The position numbers and the translations under genes are program-made. A stretch of DNA of 45,425 nucleotides from JBCCEJ01 sp039030335 (GTDB lineage Bacteria; Pseudomonadota; Gammaproteobacteria; HK1). The stretch spans positions 1 to 45,425 of the forward strand of contig JBCCEJ010000049.1 of NCBI GenBank assembly GCA_039030335.1, written 5' to 3'. The notes beneath the pieces were generated by a model. That model had not been told where the DNA came from. It did not search any database and worked only from the letters and a program-made list of their open reading frames with translations. Shown piece after piece: positions 32,453-41,250 of this stretch (the stretch's first letter is position 1; every line of letters starts with the position of its first letter).

Positions 32453-33400
32453 GTGACTGCCGCCGATAGCGGGGTGCCAGACTGGCCACAGCTTATCGAA
32501 GACGCTGCGGCGCGCATCGCGTCGCGCGTGCGGACGACGCCGACCATCGAGGTTGCCATGCCTGGGTCGCCGCATTGGCGACTCACGTTGAAGCTCGAAT
32601 ACCTGCAGCACTCCGGCAGCTTCAAAGCCCGAGGCGCATTCAACAATCTGTTGGCGCGCACCGTGCCCGCCGCGGGCGTGATCGCCGCATCCGGGGGTAA
32701 TCACGGCGCGGCCGTCGCCTACGCGGCCCGCGAACTCGGCCACCGCGCTGAGATCTTCGTGCCGACCATCGCCGCGCCCGCGAAGATCGCGCGCCTGCGC
32801 GAATGCGGGGCTGAACTGAACATCACCGGCGCCAACTTCGCCGAGACGCTGCAGGCGAGCGAAACCCGGCAGGCCGAAACCGGGGCGATGACCATTCACG
32901 CTTACGACCAGCTCGAAACCATCGCGGGCCAGGGCACCATGACGCGGGAGTTCGAAGAGCAGTGCCCGAACCTGGACAGCGTCGTGATCGCGGTTGGCGG
33001 CGGCGGCCTGATCGGCGGCGCTGCCGGGTGGTTGCAAGACCGCAAGCGCATCGTTGCGGTCGAAACTGACGGCACGCAGACGCTCGCGTCAGCACATGCG
33101 GCCGGAACCCCAGTCGACATCGACGTGACCGGACTCGCGGCCGACGCGCTGGGTGCCAGGCGCTTGGGTAACCTCGCTTTCCCTCTGACCGAACAACACG
33201 TCACGGACCGGCTGGTCATCAGCGACGAACATGTACGCGAGGCGCAAGTCTGGCTGTGGCGCGAACTCCGTGTGCTGGTCGAACCGGCGGGTGCGGCAGC
33301 CCTGGCCGCGTGCCTGTCGGGACACTACAAGCCGCGCGACGGCGAGCATGTGGGGGTGGTGGTTTGTGGGGCCAATACCGACCCTGCCAGCCTCGCCTGA
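32453..33400 (+). CDS. Threonine/serine dehydratase-like PLP enzyme
   Basis: A 315-residue fold-type II PLP enzyme. The PLP Lys lies in QHSGSFKARGAFN, the cofactor-binding Asn in AASGGNHGAAVAY, and the phosphate-binding glycine loop in VIAVGGGGLIGG. It has no C-terminal ACT domain, so it resembles catabolic threonine dehydratases, serine racemases or hydroxyaspartate dehydratases. It uses GTG at 32453; the ribosome site is weak and translation may be coupled to the lyase upstream. The substrate is not determined. With the lyase it may form a small amino-acid or hydroxy-acid breakdown unit. Confidence 0.87.
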   Translation: MTAADSGVPDWPQLIEDAAARIASRVRTTPTIEVAMPGSPHWRLTLKLEYLQHSGSFKARGAFNNLLARTVPAAGVIAASGGNHGAAVAYAARELGHRAEIFVPTIAAPAKIARLRECGAELNITGANFAETLQASETRQAETGAMTIHAYDQLETIAGQGTMTREFEEQCPNLDSVVIAVGGGGLIGGAAGWLQDRKRIVAVETDGTQTLASAHAAGTPVDIDVTGLAADALGARRLGNLAFPLTEQHVTDRLVISDEHVREAQVWLWRELRVLVEPAGAAALAACLSGHYKPRDGEHVGVVVCGANTDPASLA

Positions 33401-33426
33401 AAGCCGGGACACGCTGCCCGGAACCG

Positions 33427-34428
33427 CTACAAGTCCACAATCGGCGGCGCCCCGGGCGCCTTCAGGACATTGGCCATTGCACGTCCGGATCGCCAGGCTT
33501 CCAGATTGCGCGCAACGGCGGTGAACCGGCGCTCCATCAGCCCTGCGCTCCAACCGGACGCGTGCGGCGTCATGAGGATGTTGTCGAGTTCGTGAAACGG
33601 CAGGTTCCCCGGACGCCTCGGTTGCACACCATCGGTCGGATACTCGTACCACGTGTCGATGATGGCGCCTCCGATGGCGTGCCCGGCCAGGGCGTCGTAC
33701 AGGGCTTGCTCCTCGATCACACCGCCTCGGGCCACGTTGATGACGACCGCGCTGGAACGCATGTGAGCAAAGAACGCCGCATCGGCGAGGTGCCGCGTAG
33801 CAGCCGTAAGCGGCGGTGTCAGCAACACGTAGTCGGCGTTCTCCAGCATGCCGTGCAACCCGCGCATGTCGCCGCCATCATCGATCCAGTCGTCGATGCG
33901 CGCAGGCGACCGGGTGCGGGCCATCGTGCCCATGCCGAATGCCCGAAGGCGTTTGGCGGTCTCGTGTGCGATGCGCCCATACCCGACGAAACCAATGGTT
34001 TTGCCGTGTAGTTCACCATGTAGCGGGCCAGGGCCAAATGGTCCATCCAGCCAGTGACCTTGCCGCAATCCGGCGGCGGACTGCGCGAGCCGCGTTTCCC
34101 ACTGGAGCATGGCGCCGATCACGTACTCAGCGATGCCGATCTCGTGCTCGTAGACGTTGCATACCGTGCAGTGCCGCGGCACGTGGTCAAAACAGACACC
34201 GTCGTACCCGGCGCCGTTCAGATGCAGCACCCGTATGCCGGCATCCGCGGGGGCGTCAGCAGGCCAGCGCATCGACAGCAACGCGTCAGCATCAGCGAGA
34301 GCGGTTCGCATCGTTTCGCTCGCGAACGGTGCCTGGCACGGCCTCACCTCCCACGCCGCACCCAGTTTGCGTTCGAGCAAGGCGAGCATCTGCGGGGTCA
34401 GCGCCTCTGCGACCACAACTACCGGCAT
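33427..34428 (-). CDS. D-2-hydroxyacid dehydrogenase family protein
   Basis: A 333-residue NAD(P)-dependent enzyme of the D-isomer-specific family. The dinucleotide motif GFVGYGRIAHETAKRL is at about 146-161. The catalytic Arg is in NVARGGVIEE (R234) and the His in TPHASGWS (H289), and the usual acidic partner lies near 258-262 (IDTWYEYP). AAGGAG lies 11 bases before the ATG at 34428. It follows the enolase-superfamily gene at 34466 by 37 bases, in the order EamA transporter, sugar-acid dehydratase-type enzyme, dehydrogenase. It could reduce a 2-keto acid formed by that pathway; the direction and substrate are inferred. Confidence 0.88.
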   Translation of the reverse strand: MPVVVVAEALTPQMLALLERKLGAAWEVRPCQAPFASETMRTALADADALLSMRWPADAPADAGIRVLHLNGAGYDGVCFDHVPRHCTVCNVYEHEIGIAEYVIGAMLQWETRLAQSAAGLRQGHWLDGPFGPGPLHGELHGKTIGFVGYGRIAHETAKRLRAFGMGTMARTRSPARIDDWIDDGGDMRGLHGMLENADYVLLTPPLTAATRHLADAAFFAHMRSSAVVINVARGGVIEEQALYDALAGHAIGGAIIDTWYEYPTDGVQPRRPGNLPFHELDNILMTPHASGWSAGLMERRFTAVARNLEAWRSGRAMANVLKAPGAPPIVDL

Positions 34429-34465
34429 GGCTTCGAGTTCTCCTTCCGCTTTACCTGCAGGTCGC

Positions 34466-35647
34466 TCAGTCGATGACGATACGCTCGCGCTGATGGCGGG
34501 CGATGTAATCCCAGTCATAGCTGACGCCGAGCCCGGGTCCATCCGGTACCGGCACGCAGCCATCCGCATCCACGCAGTCGAGCTCATCTGAGTAGCCGCA
34601 CGTATAAACCGGCAGAGACCAGGCATTGCCGATGACCGGGTGTACGAGGTTGACCTCGTAGTAATTCGACTTCGGGCAGGCGGCCATCAATTGCCGCATG
34701 GCTGGACCACAGGCGTGTACTTCTGTGTCCATGCCAAGTGCATCAGCGGCCTGCGCAAGTTTCCAACAGCCGGTGATACCACCATCGTAATCGGGGTCGG
34801 CGCGCGCGAAGTCGGTGGCCCCGTTCAGCATCACGTCCATGCCGGTTTCCGGATTTCGCACATGCTCCGTTATCAGGATCGGAGTCTTGACGAATTCTTT
34901 CATGCGCCTGTGCGCGAAGGCCGAGACGCCGCCGTCCGCGTAAGGGTCTTCGTACCAGAACAGCCGGTGGTCATCGCAGACCCGACCAACCCGCACCGCA
35001 TCATGAAAACTCGCCAGGTGGCAGCCGGCGTCGTACATGATGTCCATGCGGCCCTCCATGCGCTCGGCAACGGTCGCGATCATCTGGCCCTCGACCTCTG
35101 GCCTGCCGGAGTTCCAACCGTGCATCTTGTAGGCGGGATAACCCAGTTCCAGGCAGTGTTCGGCAAAGTCGGCGTACGCCTCGACACTGCTGAGTCCGCC
35201 GGCCTCGGCATCGCCGTGCAGCGTGCTGGCGTAAGCGGGTAGGCGCTCGCGATACCCTCCCAGCATCCGGTAGATGGGCTGGTCGATGAGCTTGCCAGCA
35301 GCATCCCAAAGCGCGATGTCCAGCACACCTATGCCAACCTCGCCCACGTGTTTGGTGGCTTGGCGCAAAGCCCGGTAATGCCGTTCTCTTTCGTGCAGCG
35401 CTTTGCCGAGCAGGCGCGGCGCCAGAAACTCAGCAGCGCGCATGACCATGCGCGCACGGGCGCGCGGAGGTACGTATTCACCGACGACTCCGGCGTCGGT
35501 ATGTACCTTGACGGCGAAGCGCAGCTGTTCGTCGCCAGCGCCCGGTACAAAGCGTACGCCAGCACCGGTGCGATCGGTGCCAACGTTCGGGATCTGCAAT
35601 GCGAAGCTGATGAATTCAATAGCCGTGATGCGCGCTGCGCTGGACAT
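34466..35647 (-). CDS. Enolase superfamily, mandelate racemase/muconate lactonizing type (copy 1)
   Basis: A 393-residue TIM-barrel enzyme that abstracts a proton alpha to a carboxylate. The Mg-binding residues are D206 (MYDAGC), E233 (WYEDP) and E261 (ITEHV). K174 (AYKMHGW) is on the second strand, and D284 and H311 (RADPDYDGG and VHACGP) could form the His-Asp dyad of mandelate-racemase-type members. The second basic position of the usual KxK is His (KMH). GGAGG lies 8 bases before the ATG (35647). Such proteins are often sugar-acid dehydratases; the specific acid cannot be told. It is in one direction with the EamA transporter and the 2-hydroxyacid dehydrogenase. Confidence 0.9.
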   Translation of the reverse strand: MSSAARITAIEFISFALQIPNVGTDRTGAGVRFVPGAGDEQLRFAVKVHTDAGVVGEYVPPRARARMVMRAAEFLAPRLLGKALHERERHYRALRQATKHVGEVGIGVLDIALWDAAGKLIDQPIYRMLGGYRERLPAYASTLHGDAEAGGLSSVEAYADFAEHCLELGYPAYKMHGWNSGRPEVEGQMIATVAERMEGRMDIMYDAGCHLASFHDAVRVGRVCDDHRLFWYEDPYADGGVSAFAHRRMKEFVKTPILITEHVRNPETGMDVMLNGATDFARADPDYDGGITGCWKLAQAADALGMDTEVHACGPAMRQLMAACPKSNYYEVNLVHPVIGNAWSLPVYTCGYSDELDCVDADGCVPVPDGPGLGVSYDWDYIARHQRERIVID

Positions 35648-35740
35648 GTTGACCGCCTCCGTTAGCGTCGTCGTTCGAGGCACGACGTGCCTTGAAGCCC
35701 GCAAGCTTAGCGCGATCCGGGGACGTCTTGCGGACCGCGA

Positions 35741-36697
35741 TTACGTTTCGGGCCGCGCGAAGCGCTCCACGACCCAAAGTCCGGCGAACACCAGTGACAA
35801 TGCCAGCACGTGGTAGAGCTCGAGCTGTTCGTCGAGGAATGCGATCGCCATCGCCGAACCGAGTACTGGCGTCAGATTGATGAAGCTCCCGGCCCGGTTC
35901 GCGCCGATAAGCTCAACGCTGCGCAGGAAAAAGAGCTGCGCTATGAGCGACGGGAACACGCTGACGTAAGCGATCGCCAACCAGCCGCGGACGCCGGGCC
36001 AGCGCGGTTCACCGAAAGCGATATCTGCGATGAAGAACGGGGTAACGGTGACGAGCGCTGCGATCGACAGCCCGAACAGCAGCGTCAACCAGTGCAAGCC
36101 GGGCTTGGCCCGCAATCCGACCGCGTAACAGGCGTAGAGAAACAACGCCAGGACCATCAGGAGGTCACCGCGGTTGACGTCGAAAGCCGTCAGTACCTGC
36201 ATGTCGCCCCGCGACACGACCACCAGGGCGCCAACGATCGTGACGCTGACGCCAACCAGCTGCAGCGGCGCGACGGTTGCCCGGAACGCGATGAAGTTGA
36301 GCGCGATGATCATGACTGGGATCACGGCCTGCACGATCGACACGTTGAGCGCGGTCGTGTGGTGAAGCGCCCAGTAGTACGTCAGATTGAAGCCGGCAAA
36401 TCCGACCGCTCCGAGCAACAGCAGCGCGCGCCAGTGCTGGCGCAGCAACGCCCAGTCCGCATGGATGCGGGCTCTCGCGAACAGGTAGCAAAGCGCGCAC
36501 GCGCCCACCCACCGGGCGAACGTGAGTGAGATCGGCGTCAGCTCCGACGCGGCCAGCCGTCCGACCACCGCGTTGCCACCCCAACAGGTCATCGTCAGAA
36601 ACAGCAGCAGGTACGGATTGGCGAAAGCTGCTGTGCCCGCGCCGCGCAATGGACTGCCCAACGTGGCACCACGGTTCGTGTTTGATCCAGGTAGCAT
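35741..36697 (-). CDS. EamA/DMT-superfamily transporter
   Basis: A 318-residue inner-membrane protein with about ten transmembrane segments in two EamA repeats. The first repeat begins LLLFLTMTCWGGNAVVGRL, and the second runs from about residue 170 (GDLLMVLALFLYACYAVGL) to the end (LALSLVFAGLWVVERFA). Such carriers export or import amino acids, sugars or metabolites, and the substrate cannot be predicted. The ATG at 36697 has a weak ribosome site and gives about 25 soluble residues before TM1. It is 93 bases before the enolase-superfamily gene in the same direction, so it may move a substrate of that pathway. Confidence 0.9.
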   Translation of the reverse strand: MLPGSNTNRGATLGSPLRGAGTAAFANPYLLLFLTMTCWGGNAVVGRLAASELTPISLTFARWVGACALCYLFARARIHADWALLRQHWRALLLLGAVGFAGFNLTYYWALHHTTALNVSIVQAVIPVMIIALNFIAFRATVAPLQLVGVSVTIVGALVVVSRGDMQVLTAFDVNRGDLLMVLALFLYACYAVGLRAKPGLHWLTLLFGLSIAALVTVTPFFIADIAFGEPRWPGVRGWLAIAYVSVFPSLIAQLFFLRSVELIGANRAGSFINLTPVLGSAMAIAFLDEQLELYHVLALSLVFAGLWVVERFARPET

Positions 36698-36750
36698 GAT
36701 ACGCGAGCCGGGCGCCGTTCCGCCGGGTCTTCAAAGTCGCAGGAGTGCCC

Positions 36751-37569
36751 ATGTCAGCACCGTTGATTCACCACACAATCCACCCGGGCGCCGACCCGAC
36801 GGTCGTACTCGTGCACGGCATGGCCTGCGACGAATCCGACTGGCGCGAACAGGTCGCATTCTTCTCAGCGCGAGGTCAGCGCGTCATCACGGTAGACCTG
36901 CGCGGCCACGGTCAGTCTTCACACTTCGACACGAACCTGGACATGACAACCATGGGTGCCGACGTCGCCGAGGTACTGGCGGCGCACGATGTTCGCGCGG
37001 CTGTGATCGCCGGCCACAGTATGGGCTGCCGGGTCGTCACGGAGGCGGCACTGCAAGCTGACGGGCGCATCGGTGCCGTGGTGTTGGTGGACGGCAGCCG
37101 GTTTGCGAAGGGTGACCCGGACGCGGCGGTCGCAACAGTGCAAACGGCGATCGAGCAGCGCGGCTTCGCCAATCACATGTCACTGATGTTCGATGCGATG
37201 TTCCTGCCAGGCGCGGACCAACGGATGAAGCAGACGATCATCGACCGCGCGGCGGCGCGACCGGAGCATCTGGGTCTTCCGATCATGTTGGCGATGATCC
37301 GTTGGGACGCGGCGCTATTCGAAGCGCGCTACGGCGCGCTACGCGCACCGGTTCACGTACTGCAGAGTTCGCATGTCAACGAATCGCGACAGCGCGTCGC
37401 GCTGACCGACGATATGGAGATCCCGTGGCATGCCGATCTCGTCGACGCGGGCGTCGAGGTTGCCTTCGAACGGGTACCCGATTGCGGTCACTTCACGATG
37501 CTCGATGCACCGGAGCACGTGAACGCCGTGCTAGCCGATGTCGTCGGGACGTACGCAAGGCATATTTGA
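36751..37569 (+). CDS. Alpha/beta hydrolase
   Basis: A 272-residue serine hydrolase fold. The oxyanion strand VVLVHGMACDESDW, nucleophile S90 in AGHSMGCR, and His H247 in CGHFTMLD are visible; the acidic triad residue was not pinned down. AGGAG lies 5-6 bases before the ATG at 36751. It lies between the divergent EamA gene and the convergent DgoK gene, so it may act in the same acid pathway, for instance as a lactonase or esterase. The family is too broad to name a substrate. Confidence 0.82.
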   Translation: MSAPLIHHTIHPGADPTVVLVHGMACDESDWREQVAFFSARGQRVITVDLRGHGQSSHFDTNLDMTTMGADVAEVLAAHDVRAAVIAGHSMGCRVVTEAALQADGRIGAVVLVDGSRFAKGDPDAAVATVQTAIEQRGFANHMSLMFDAMFLPGADQRMKQTIIDRAAARPEHLGLPIMLAMIRWDAALFEARYGALRAPVHVLQSSHVNESRQRVALTDDMEIPWHADLVDAGVEVAFERVPDCGHFTMLDAPEHVNAVLADVVGTYARHI

Positions 37570-37601
37570 AGCCGGTCTGCCGCTAGCGCAAGGCGCGCTG
37601 C

Positions 37602-38540
37602 TCAAATGTCCGGCTGCGGCACCAGGTCGGCCGCGGACGCCACGCGCAACGCGCCGCGTGGCGCTGCATCTGGATCGCCTGGCACCGCACTGATCCCGGC
37701 GACAGCCATCGCACGCGCGTAGGTTTGCACGAGCGCAGCGTCACCCAACAACAGGACGCCGCCGGCGGCGCTCAACGCGTCGGCGTGAAGTCGGCAGGCA
37801 TCTGCCAGCTCAGACCCGAGCAGCAGGCCCGATACATGCGCGCGCATGGCACCCGATTCCATGCGGCCGAGCAATGTGCTGGCGCGCGCGGTGAACAGTT
37901 CGCGGAGCAGGGCCGCCGGCTCCGCGAGACCGCGCTCTACACCAGCCACGAACGCTGGCTCATCATCTGCAGTCGCGTCCATCGTCGTGGCGAGAATGCT
38001 GTGGGTCGCCAGCAGTTCAAAAAGCTCTCCGGTCAGGTGCGTCGAAAAGCCCGTGATCGCCGCATCGGCAACGGTAACCCACTTGCAGTGCGTGCCGGGC
38101 AATACCACCAGATGGCGTCCCTGCTCGGGCACTGCGCCGAGCACCTGTGTTTCCTCGCCACGCATCACGTCGGCGCGTCCGCGTTCGTCATCGAGGCTGA
38201 CGCCCGGGATGAGGTGGAGCGTATGTTCGGGCGAAACCGGTACGGCCGCGCAGCCGGCGGCCAGTGATGCCAGGGTGGCCGGCGCCCTCGCGTACGGTAC
38301 CTCCTGCAGTCCCTGGCGCGACCCGACCATACCGCTCGCTATCAGCGTCGCTCCTGGGTGAGCCGTGGCCCAATCGCTCGCGACCGTTGCCAGGGCCTGC
38401 AGAAACCCGCCTTCAGGCAGCTTCAGGATCCCGGCTGTGACGATGCGCTTTTGCAGTACCTCACCGCTACTACCCACGCGGTAAGCGCGGAGCGAGGTGG
38501 TCCCCCAGTCGAGCGCTATGATGGAAGTCGGTTCGGTCAC
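37602..38540 (-). CDS. dgoK: 2-dehydro-3-deoxygalactonokinase family protein
   Basis: A 312-residue ASKHA-fold sugar-acid kinase that in known members phosphorylates 2-dehydro-3-deoxy-D-galactonate with ATP. The phosphate-1 motif is IIALDWGTTSLRAYRV at the N-terminus. IASGMVGSRQGLQEVPY, HLVVLPGTHCKWV and GELFELLATHS (substrate region) follow in order. A GTG at 38540 is chosen because GGAGAGG lies just upstream and the motif then begins at residue 7; the frame is open for 59 more codons. No aldolase (dgoA) is in the window. Two enolase-superfamily enzymes that could supply 2-dehydro-3-deoxy acids lie on either side. Confidence 0.88.
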   Translation of the reverse strand: MTEPTSIIALDWGTTSLRAYRVGSSGEVLQKRIVTAGILKLPEGGFLQALATVASDWATAHPGATLIASGMVGSRQGLQEVPYARAPATLASLAAGCAAVPVSPEHTLHLIPGVSLDDERGRADVMRGEETQVLGAVPEQGRHLVVLPGTHCKWVTVADAAITGFSTHLTGELFELLATHSILATTMDATADDEPAFVAGVERGLAEPAALLRELFTARASTLLGRMESGAMRAHVSGLLLGSELADACRLHADALSAAGGVLLLGDAALVQTYARAMAVAGISAVPGDPDAAPRGALRVASAADLVPQPDI

Positions 38541-38670
38541 ATGCCTCTCCAGCCCGGCCTCACGCAGCGTCAGCATACCCGAATGCGGGTGCGCATCCGG
38601 TACCGGTATCATGCGCCCTGACACGGGCTGGCCAACCCTGGCCGGCGCCGCTCGGACGACGGAACGAAGC

Positions 38671-39492
38671 ATGGACTTTGCCTTGAAACAGATGGACATC
38701 GGCGCCGGCCGGCGCATCGGCTACCGGGACGCCGGCAGCGGGCCGGCGCTTCTGCTGCTCCACGGCGTGGGTTCGAATTCCCAGTCGTTCGATGAGCAGC
38801 TGAGGGGCCTTGCCGACGCGTTTCGCGTGATCGCCTGGGATGCGCCGGGTTACGGCGGTTCAGACGACCCGCTCAGCGATACGCCGAGTGCGGCAGACTA
38901 CGGCGACGATGCCATCGCGCTACTGGATGCATTGGGAATCCAGTCAGCCGGCGTCGTCGGTCATTCGATGGGCGGCCTTATCGCAACCGCGCTGGTCGCC
39001 CGCCACGCCCAGCGTGTCGCAGCCGTGGTGCTGTCTTCGTGCGCTTCCGGTTACGCGAGGCTCGCGGACGATGAGCGCGCCGCGCGACTCGCCGGGCGGA
39101 TCGATCTGTTGCGCGAGGGCGGCCCCGAAGGCCTGGCCGCAAGCCGCGGCCCGGGCAACTGCGCCCCCGGCACCGGGCCCGAAGTGATTCGGCGAGTCGT
39201 CGATATCATGGCTCGGGTGCGGCCGGCCGGCTATCTGGCCGGTGCCCGCCTGCTCGATGCCGAAGATGTCTTCGCGCATCTTTCCTGCTGGCCCAGGCCA
39301 CCTCCCCGCACGCTGGTGCTGGTCGGCAGTCACGATCGCACCACACCGCCACCCGGATCCCGGCGTATCGCGCACGCGCTCATGACGGCGCGGTATCAGG
39401 AATTGCCGAACAGCGCGCACGCCGGCTTTCTGGAAGAGCCGGATGCATTCAACGACGCCCTCCGCCAGCACTTTGAAGGTGCGCAGCCATGA
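38671..39492 (+). CDS. Alpha/beta hydrolase (enol-lactonase-like)
   Basis: A 273-residue alpha/beta hydrolase with LLLLHGVGSNSQSF (oxyanion loop), nucleophile S99 in VVGHSMGGLIA, a likely acidic residue in LVGSHDRTTPP and a likely catalytic His in NSAHAGFLEEP. It resembles 3-oxoadipate enol-lactonases and related esterases. The ATG at 38671 is the first that gives a usual N-terminus; the ribosome site is weak. Its stop overlaps the start of the next enolase-superfamily gene by four bases (ATGA), so they are translationally coupled. In that setting it could open a sugar-acid lactone to give the acid for its partner. Confidence 0.85.
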   Translation: MDFALKQMDIGAGRRIGYRDAGSGPALLLLHGVGSNSQSFDEQLRGLADAFRVIAWDAPGYGGSDDPLSDTPSAADYGDDAIALLDALGIQSAGVVGHSMGGLIATALVARHAQRVAAVVLSSCASGYARLADDERAARLAGRIDLLREGGPEGLAASRGPGNCAPGTGPEVIRRVVDIMARVRPAGYLAGARLLDAEDVFAHLSCWPRPPPRTLVLVGSHDRTTPPPGSRRIAHALMTARYQELPNSAHAGFLEEPDAFNDALRQHFEGAQP

Positions 39493-40592
39493 CGATGAAG
39501 ATCGCGCGTATCACCACGCACACGCTCGACATTCCGTTCACGTTCGGTGGGCCCGACGGCGGCTTCGGACCCAAGGTCTGGAAACAGCTCACGACGCTGC
39601 TCGTCAGGGTGGAAACCGATTGTGGTCTCGTCGGCTGGGGCGAAGCGTTCGCTTATTCCTGTGCGGACGCCGTCCGCCATGCCGTTGAAGACCTGGTCGC
39701 GCCGGCGCTACTAGGCCACGACGCAGCAGACATCGAAGGTGCATCGCGCCACTGCCAGCAAAGCCTTCATCTGTTCGGCCGCTACGGCATCACGATGTTC
39801 GCTATCTCAGGGGTCGATCTCGCTCTATGGGATGTGGCTGGCAAAGCGGCGGGCCAGCCCGTGCACCGCCTGCTGGGCGGCCCCGGCCGGCTCTGCATCC
39901 CGGCCTACTCGAGCCTGTTCCGCTATGGAAATCCGGATCTGGTTGGCACTTACTGCGAGCGTTCTACCAGCGATGGGTATACCGCGGTCAAACTGCACGA
40001 GACGACCGTGCCCGCGGTCCGCGCAGCGCGCGAGGCACTCGGTGACGGCGTACCGTTAATGGTCGATACGAACTGCCCGTGGACGCCGACCGAGGCGCTG
40101 GCGATGGCCCGGCAGTTCAAACCGCTCGATATCCACTGGCTGGAAGAGCCCGTCTTTCCGCCCGAAGACCACCTCGCACTCGCCCGGGTGCGCCGCGACA
40201 GCGGCGTTGCACTCGCGGCTGGTGAGAACCACTGCACGGCCTTTCAGTTCCGCGACATGCTCGCGGCCGGCGCAGTCGATTTCGTACAGCCGAGCGTCAC
40301 CAAGGTGGGCGGCATCACGGAATTTCGCAAGGTCGCGACGCTCGCAGACACCAGCGCCACGCAGCTGATGCCCCACTCGCCTTATTTTGGTCCCGGATGG
40401 CTCGCCACACTGCATCTGCTGGCCGCGTTGCCGGAGTCGGGCTGGATCGAACGCTTTTACGTCGATGTCGAAGCCAGCACGAGCGGTACGTACATCACTC
40501 CGACACCCGATGGTTTCCGCGTGCCCGTCGAGCCCGGCCTCGGTCCGGATCCGGACCCGGCCGTAATCCGGGCATTCGAGCGTCAGCGTTGA
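39489..40592 (+). CDS. Enolase superfamily, mandelate racemase/muconate lactonizing type (copy 2)
   Basis: A 367-residue enzyme of the same superfamily as the one at 34466, but clearly different in sequence. K168 lies in AVKLHETT (K-L-H, again His in the second basic position). Metal ligands are D193 (MVDTNCPW), E219 in HWLEEPVF and E246 in AAGENHC. K272 lies in VTKVGGITEF and H296 in MPHSPYFGPG. The VTKVGGITE and MPHSPYF segments are typical of sugar-acid dehydratases. It is coupled to the upstream hydrolase. The reaction is probably dehydration of an aldonic acid to a 2-dehydro-3-deoxy acid, matching the kinase transcribed away from this pair. Confidence 0.9.
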   Translation: MTMKIARITTHTLDIPFTFGGPDGGFGPKVWKQLTTLLVRVETDCGLVGWGEAFAYSCADAVRHAVEDLVAPALLGHDAADIEGASRHCQQSLHLFGRYGITMFAISGVDLALWDVAGKAAGQPVHRLLGGPGRLCIPAYSSLFRYGNPDLVGTYCERSTSDGYTAVKLHETTVPAVRAAREALGDGVPLMVDTNCPWTPTEALAMARQFKPLDIHWLEEPVFPPEDHLALARVRRDSGVALAAGENHCTAFQFRDMLAAGAVDFVQPSVTKVGGITEFRKVATLADTSATQLMPHSPYFGPGWLATLHLLAALPESGWIERFYVDVEASTSGTYITPTPDGFRVPVEPGLGPDPDPAVIRAFERQR

Positions 40593-40675
40593 AGAAGGCA
40601 CCGGCTCACCTCACTTGACGTGGTCGGCACCTGGCGCGATCATTTACGGCTGCCTTGACACCATTGGACATCAGG

Positions 40676-41218
40676 ATGCAATCGCAGTCTGCTGCTCACG
40701 CCGCCGGCATCAGCGCTGGCGTCATCGCCATGATCGTCGTGGTCGTGTCGTCGAACTATCTGGTCAACTTTCCGATCAACGACTTCTTGACCTGGGGCGC
40801 GTTCACGTACCCGTTCGCGTTCCTCGTCACCGACCTCACGAACCGGCGCCTCGGCCCGGCCATCGCCAGACGTGTGGTCTACGTCGGCTTCGCCCTCGCC
40901 GTTGTACTGTCCATCTACTTTGCCGACGTGCGCATTGCGATCGCCTCTGGCACGGCGTTCCTGCTGGCCCAGTTGTCGGACGTATACGTATTCGACCGAC
41001 TGCGGCGCCAGAACTGGTGGAAGGCGCCGCTGGTCTCGTCCGCGCTCGGCTCGACGCTGGATACGGCTCTGTTCTTCAGCATCGCATTCGTCGGCACCGA
41101 GGTACCGTGGGTCACGCTGGCGATCGGCGATCTCGGCGTCAAGCTCGCCTTCGCCGCTACGATGCTGCTGCCCTACCGCCTGCTGCAGCGTCAGATGGGT
41201 GAGTTTCAGGCCGCCTGA
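40676..41218 (+). CDS. Queuosine precursor transporter (YhhQ/VUT family)
   Basis: An inner-membrane protein of about 180 residues with five or six membrane segments, of the family that imports 7-deazaguanine precursors (preQ0/preQ1) for tRNA queuosine. The pattern VVSSNYLVNFPINDFLTWGA, YPFAFLVTDLTNRRLG and FLLAQLSDVYVFDRLR (a conserved polar TM segment) is diagnostic. The ATG at 40676 is used; an upstream in-frame TTG (40655) is also possible. It follows the enolase-superfamily gene by 83 bases. I saw no preQ1-type pseudoknot in that gap. Confidence 0.88.
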   Translation: MQSQSAAHAAGISAGVIAMIVVVVSSNYLVNFPINDFLTWGAFTYPFAFLVTDLTNRRLGPAIARRVVYVGFALAVVLSIYFADVRIAIASGTAFLLAQLSDVYVFDRLRRQNWWKAPLVSSALGSTLDTALFFSIAFVGTEVPWVTLAIGDLGVKLAFAATMLLPYRLLQRQMGEFQAA

Positions 41219-41250
41219 CAACCTGGCGAGCGGCTCCCGCGCGCGCCGTC

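Noticed and set aside
33404..33421. Hairpin between convergent dehydratase and dehydrogenase genes
   Set aside because: Only a 5-bp stem with an 8-base loop; too weak to list as a terminator.
40593..40675. preQ1 riboswitch upstream of the queuosine-precursor transporter
   Set aside because: I could not find the small hairpin plus A-rich tail and downstream ribosome-site pairing that define it.
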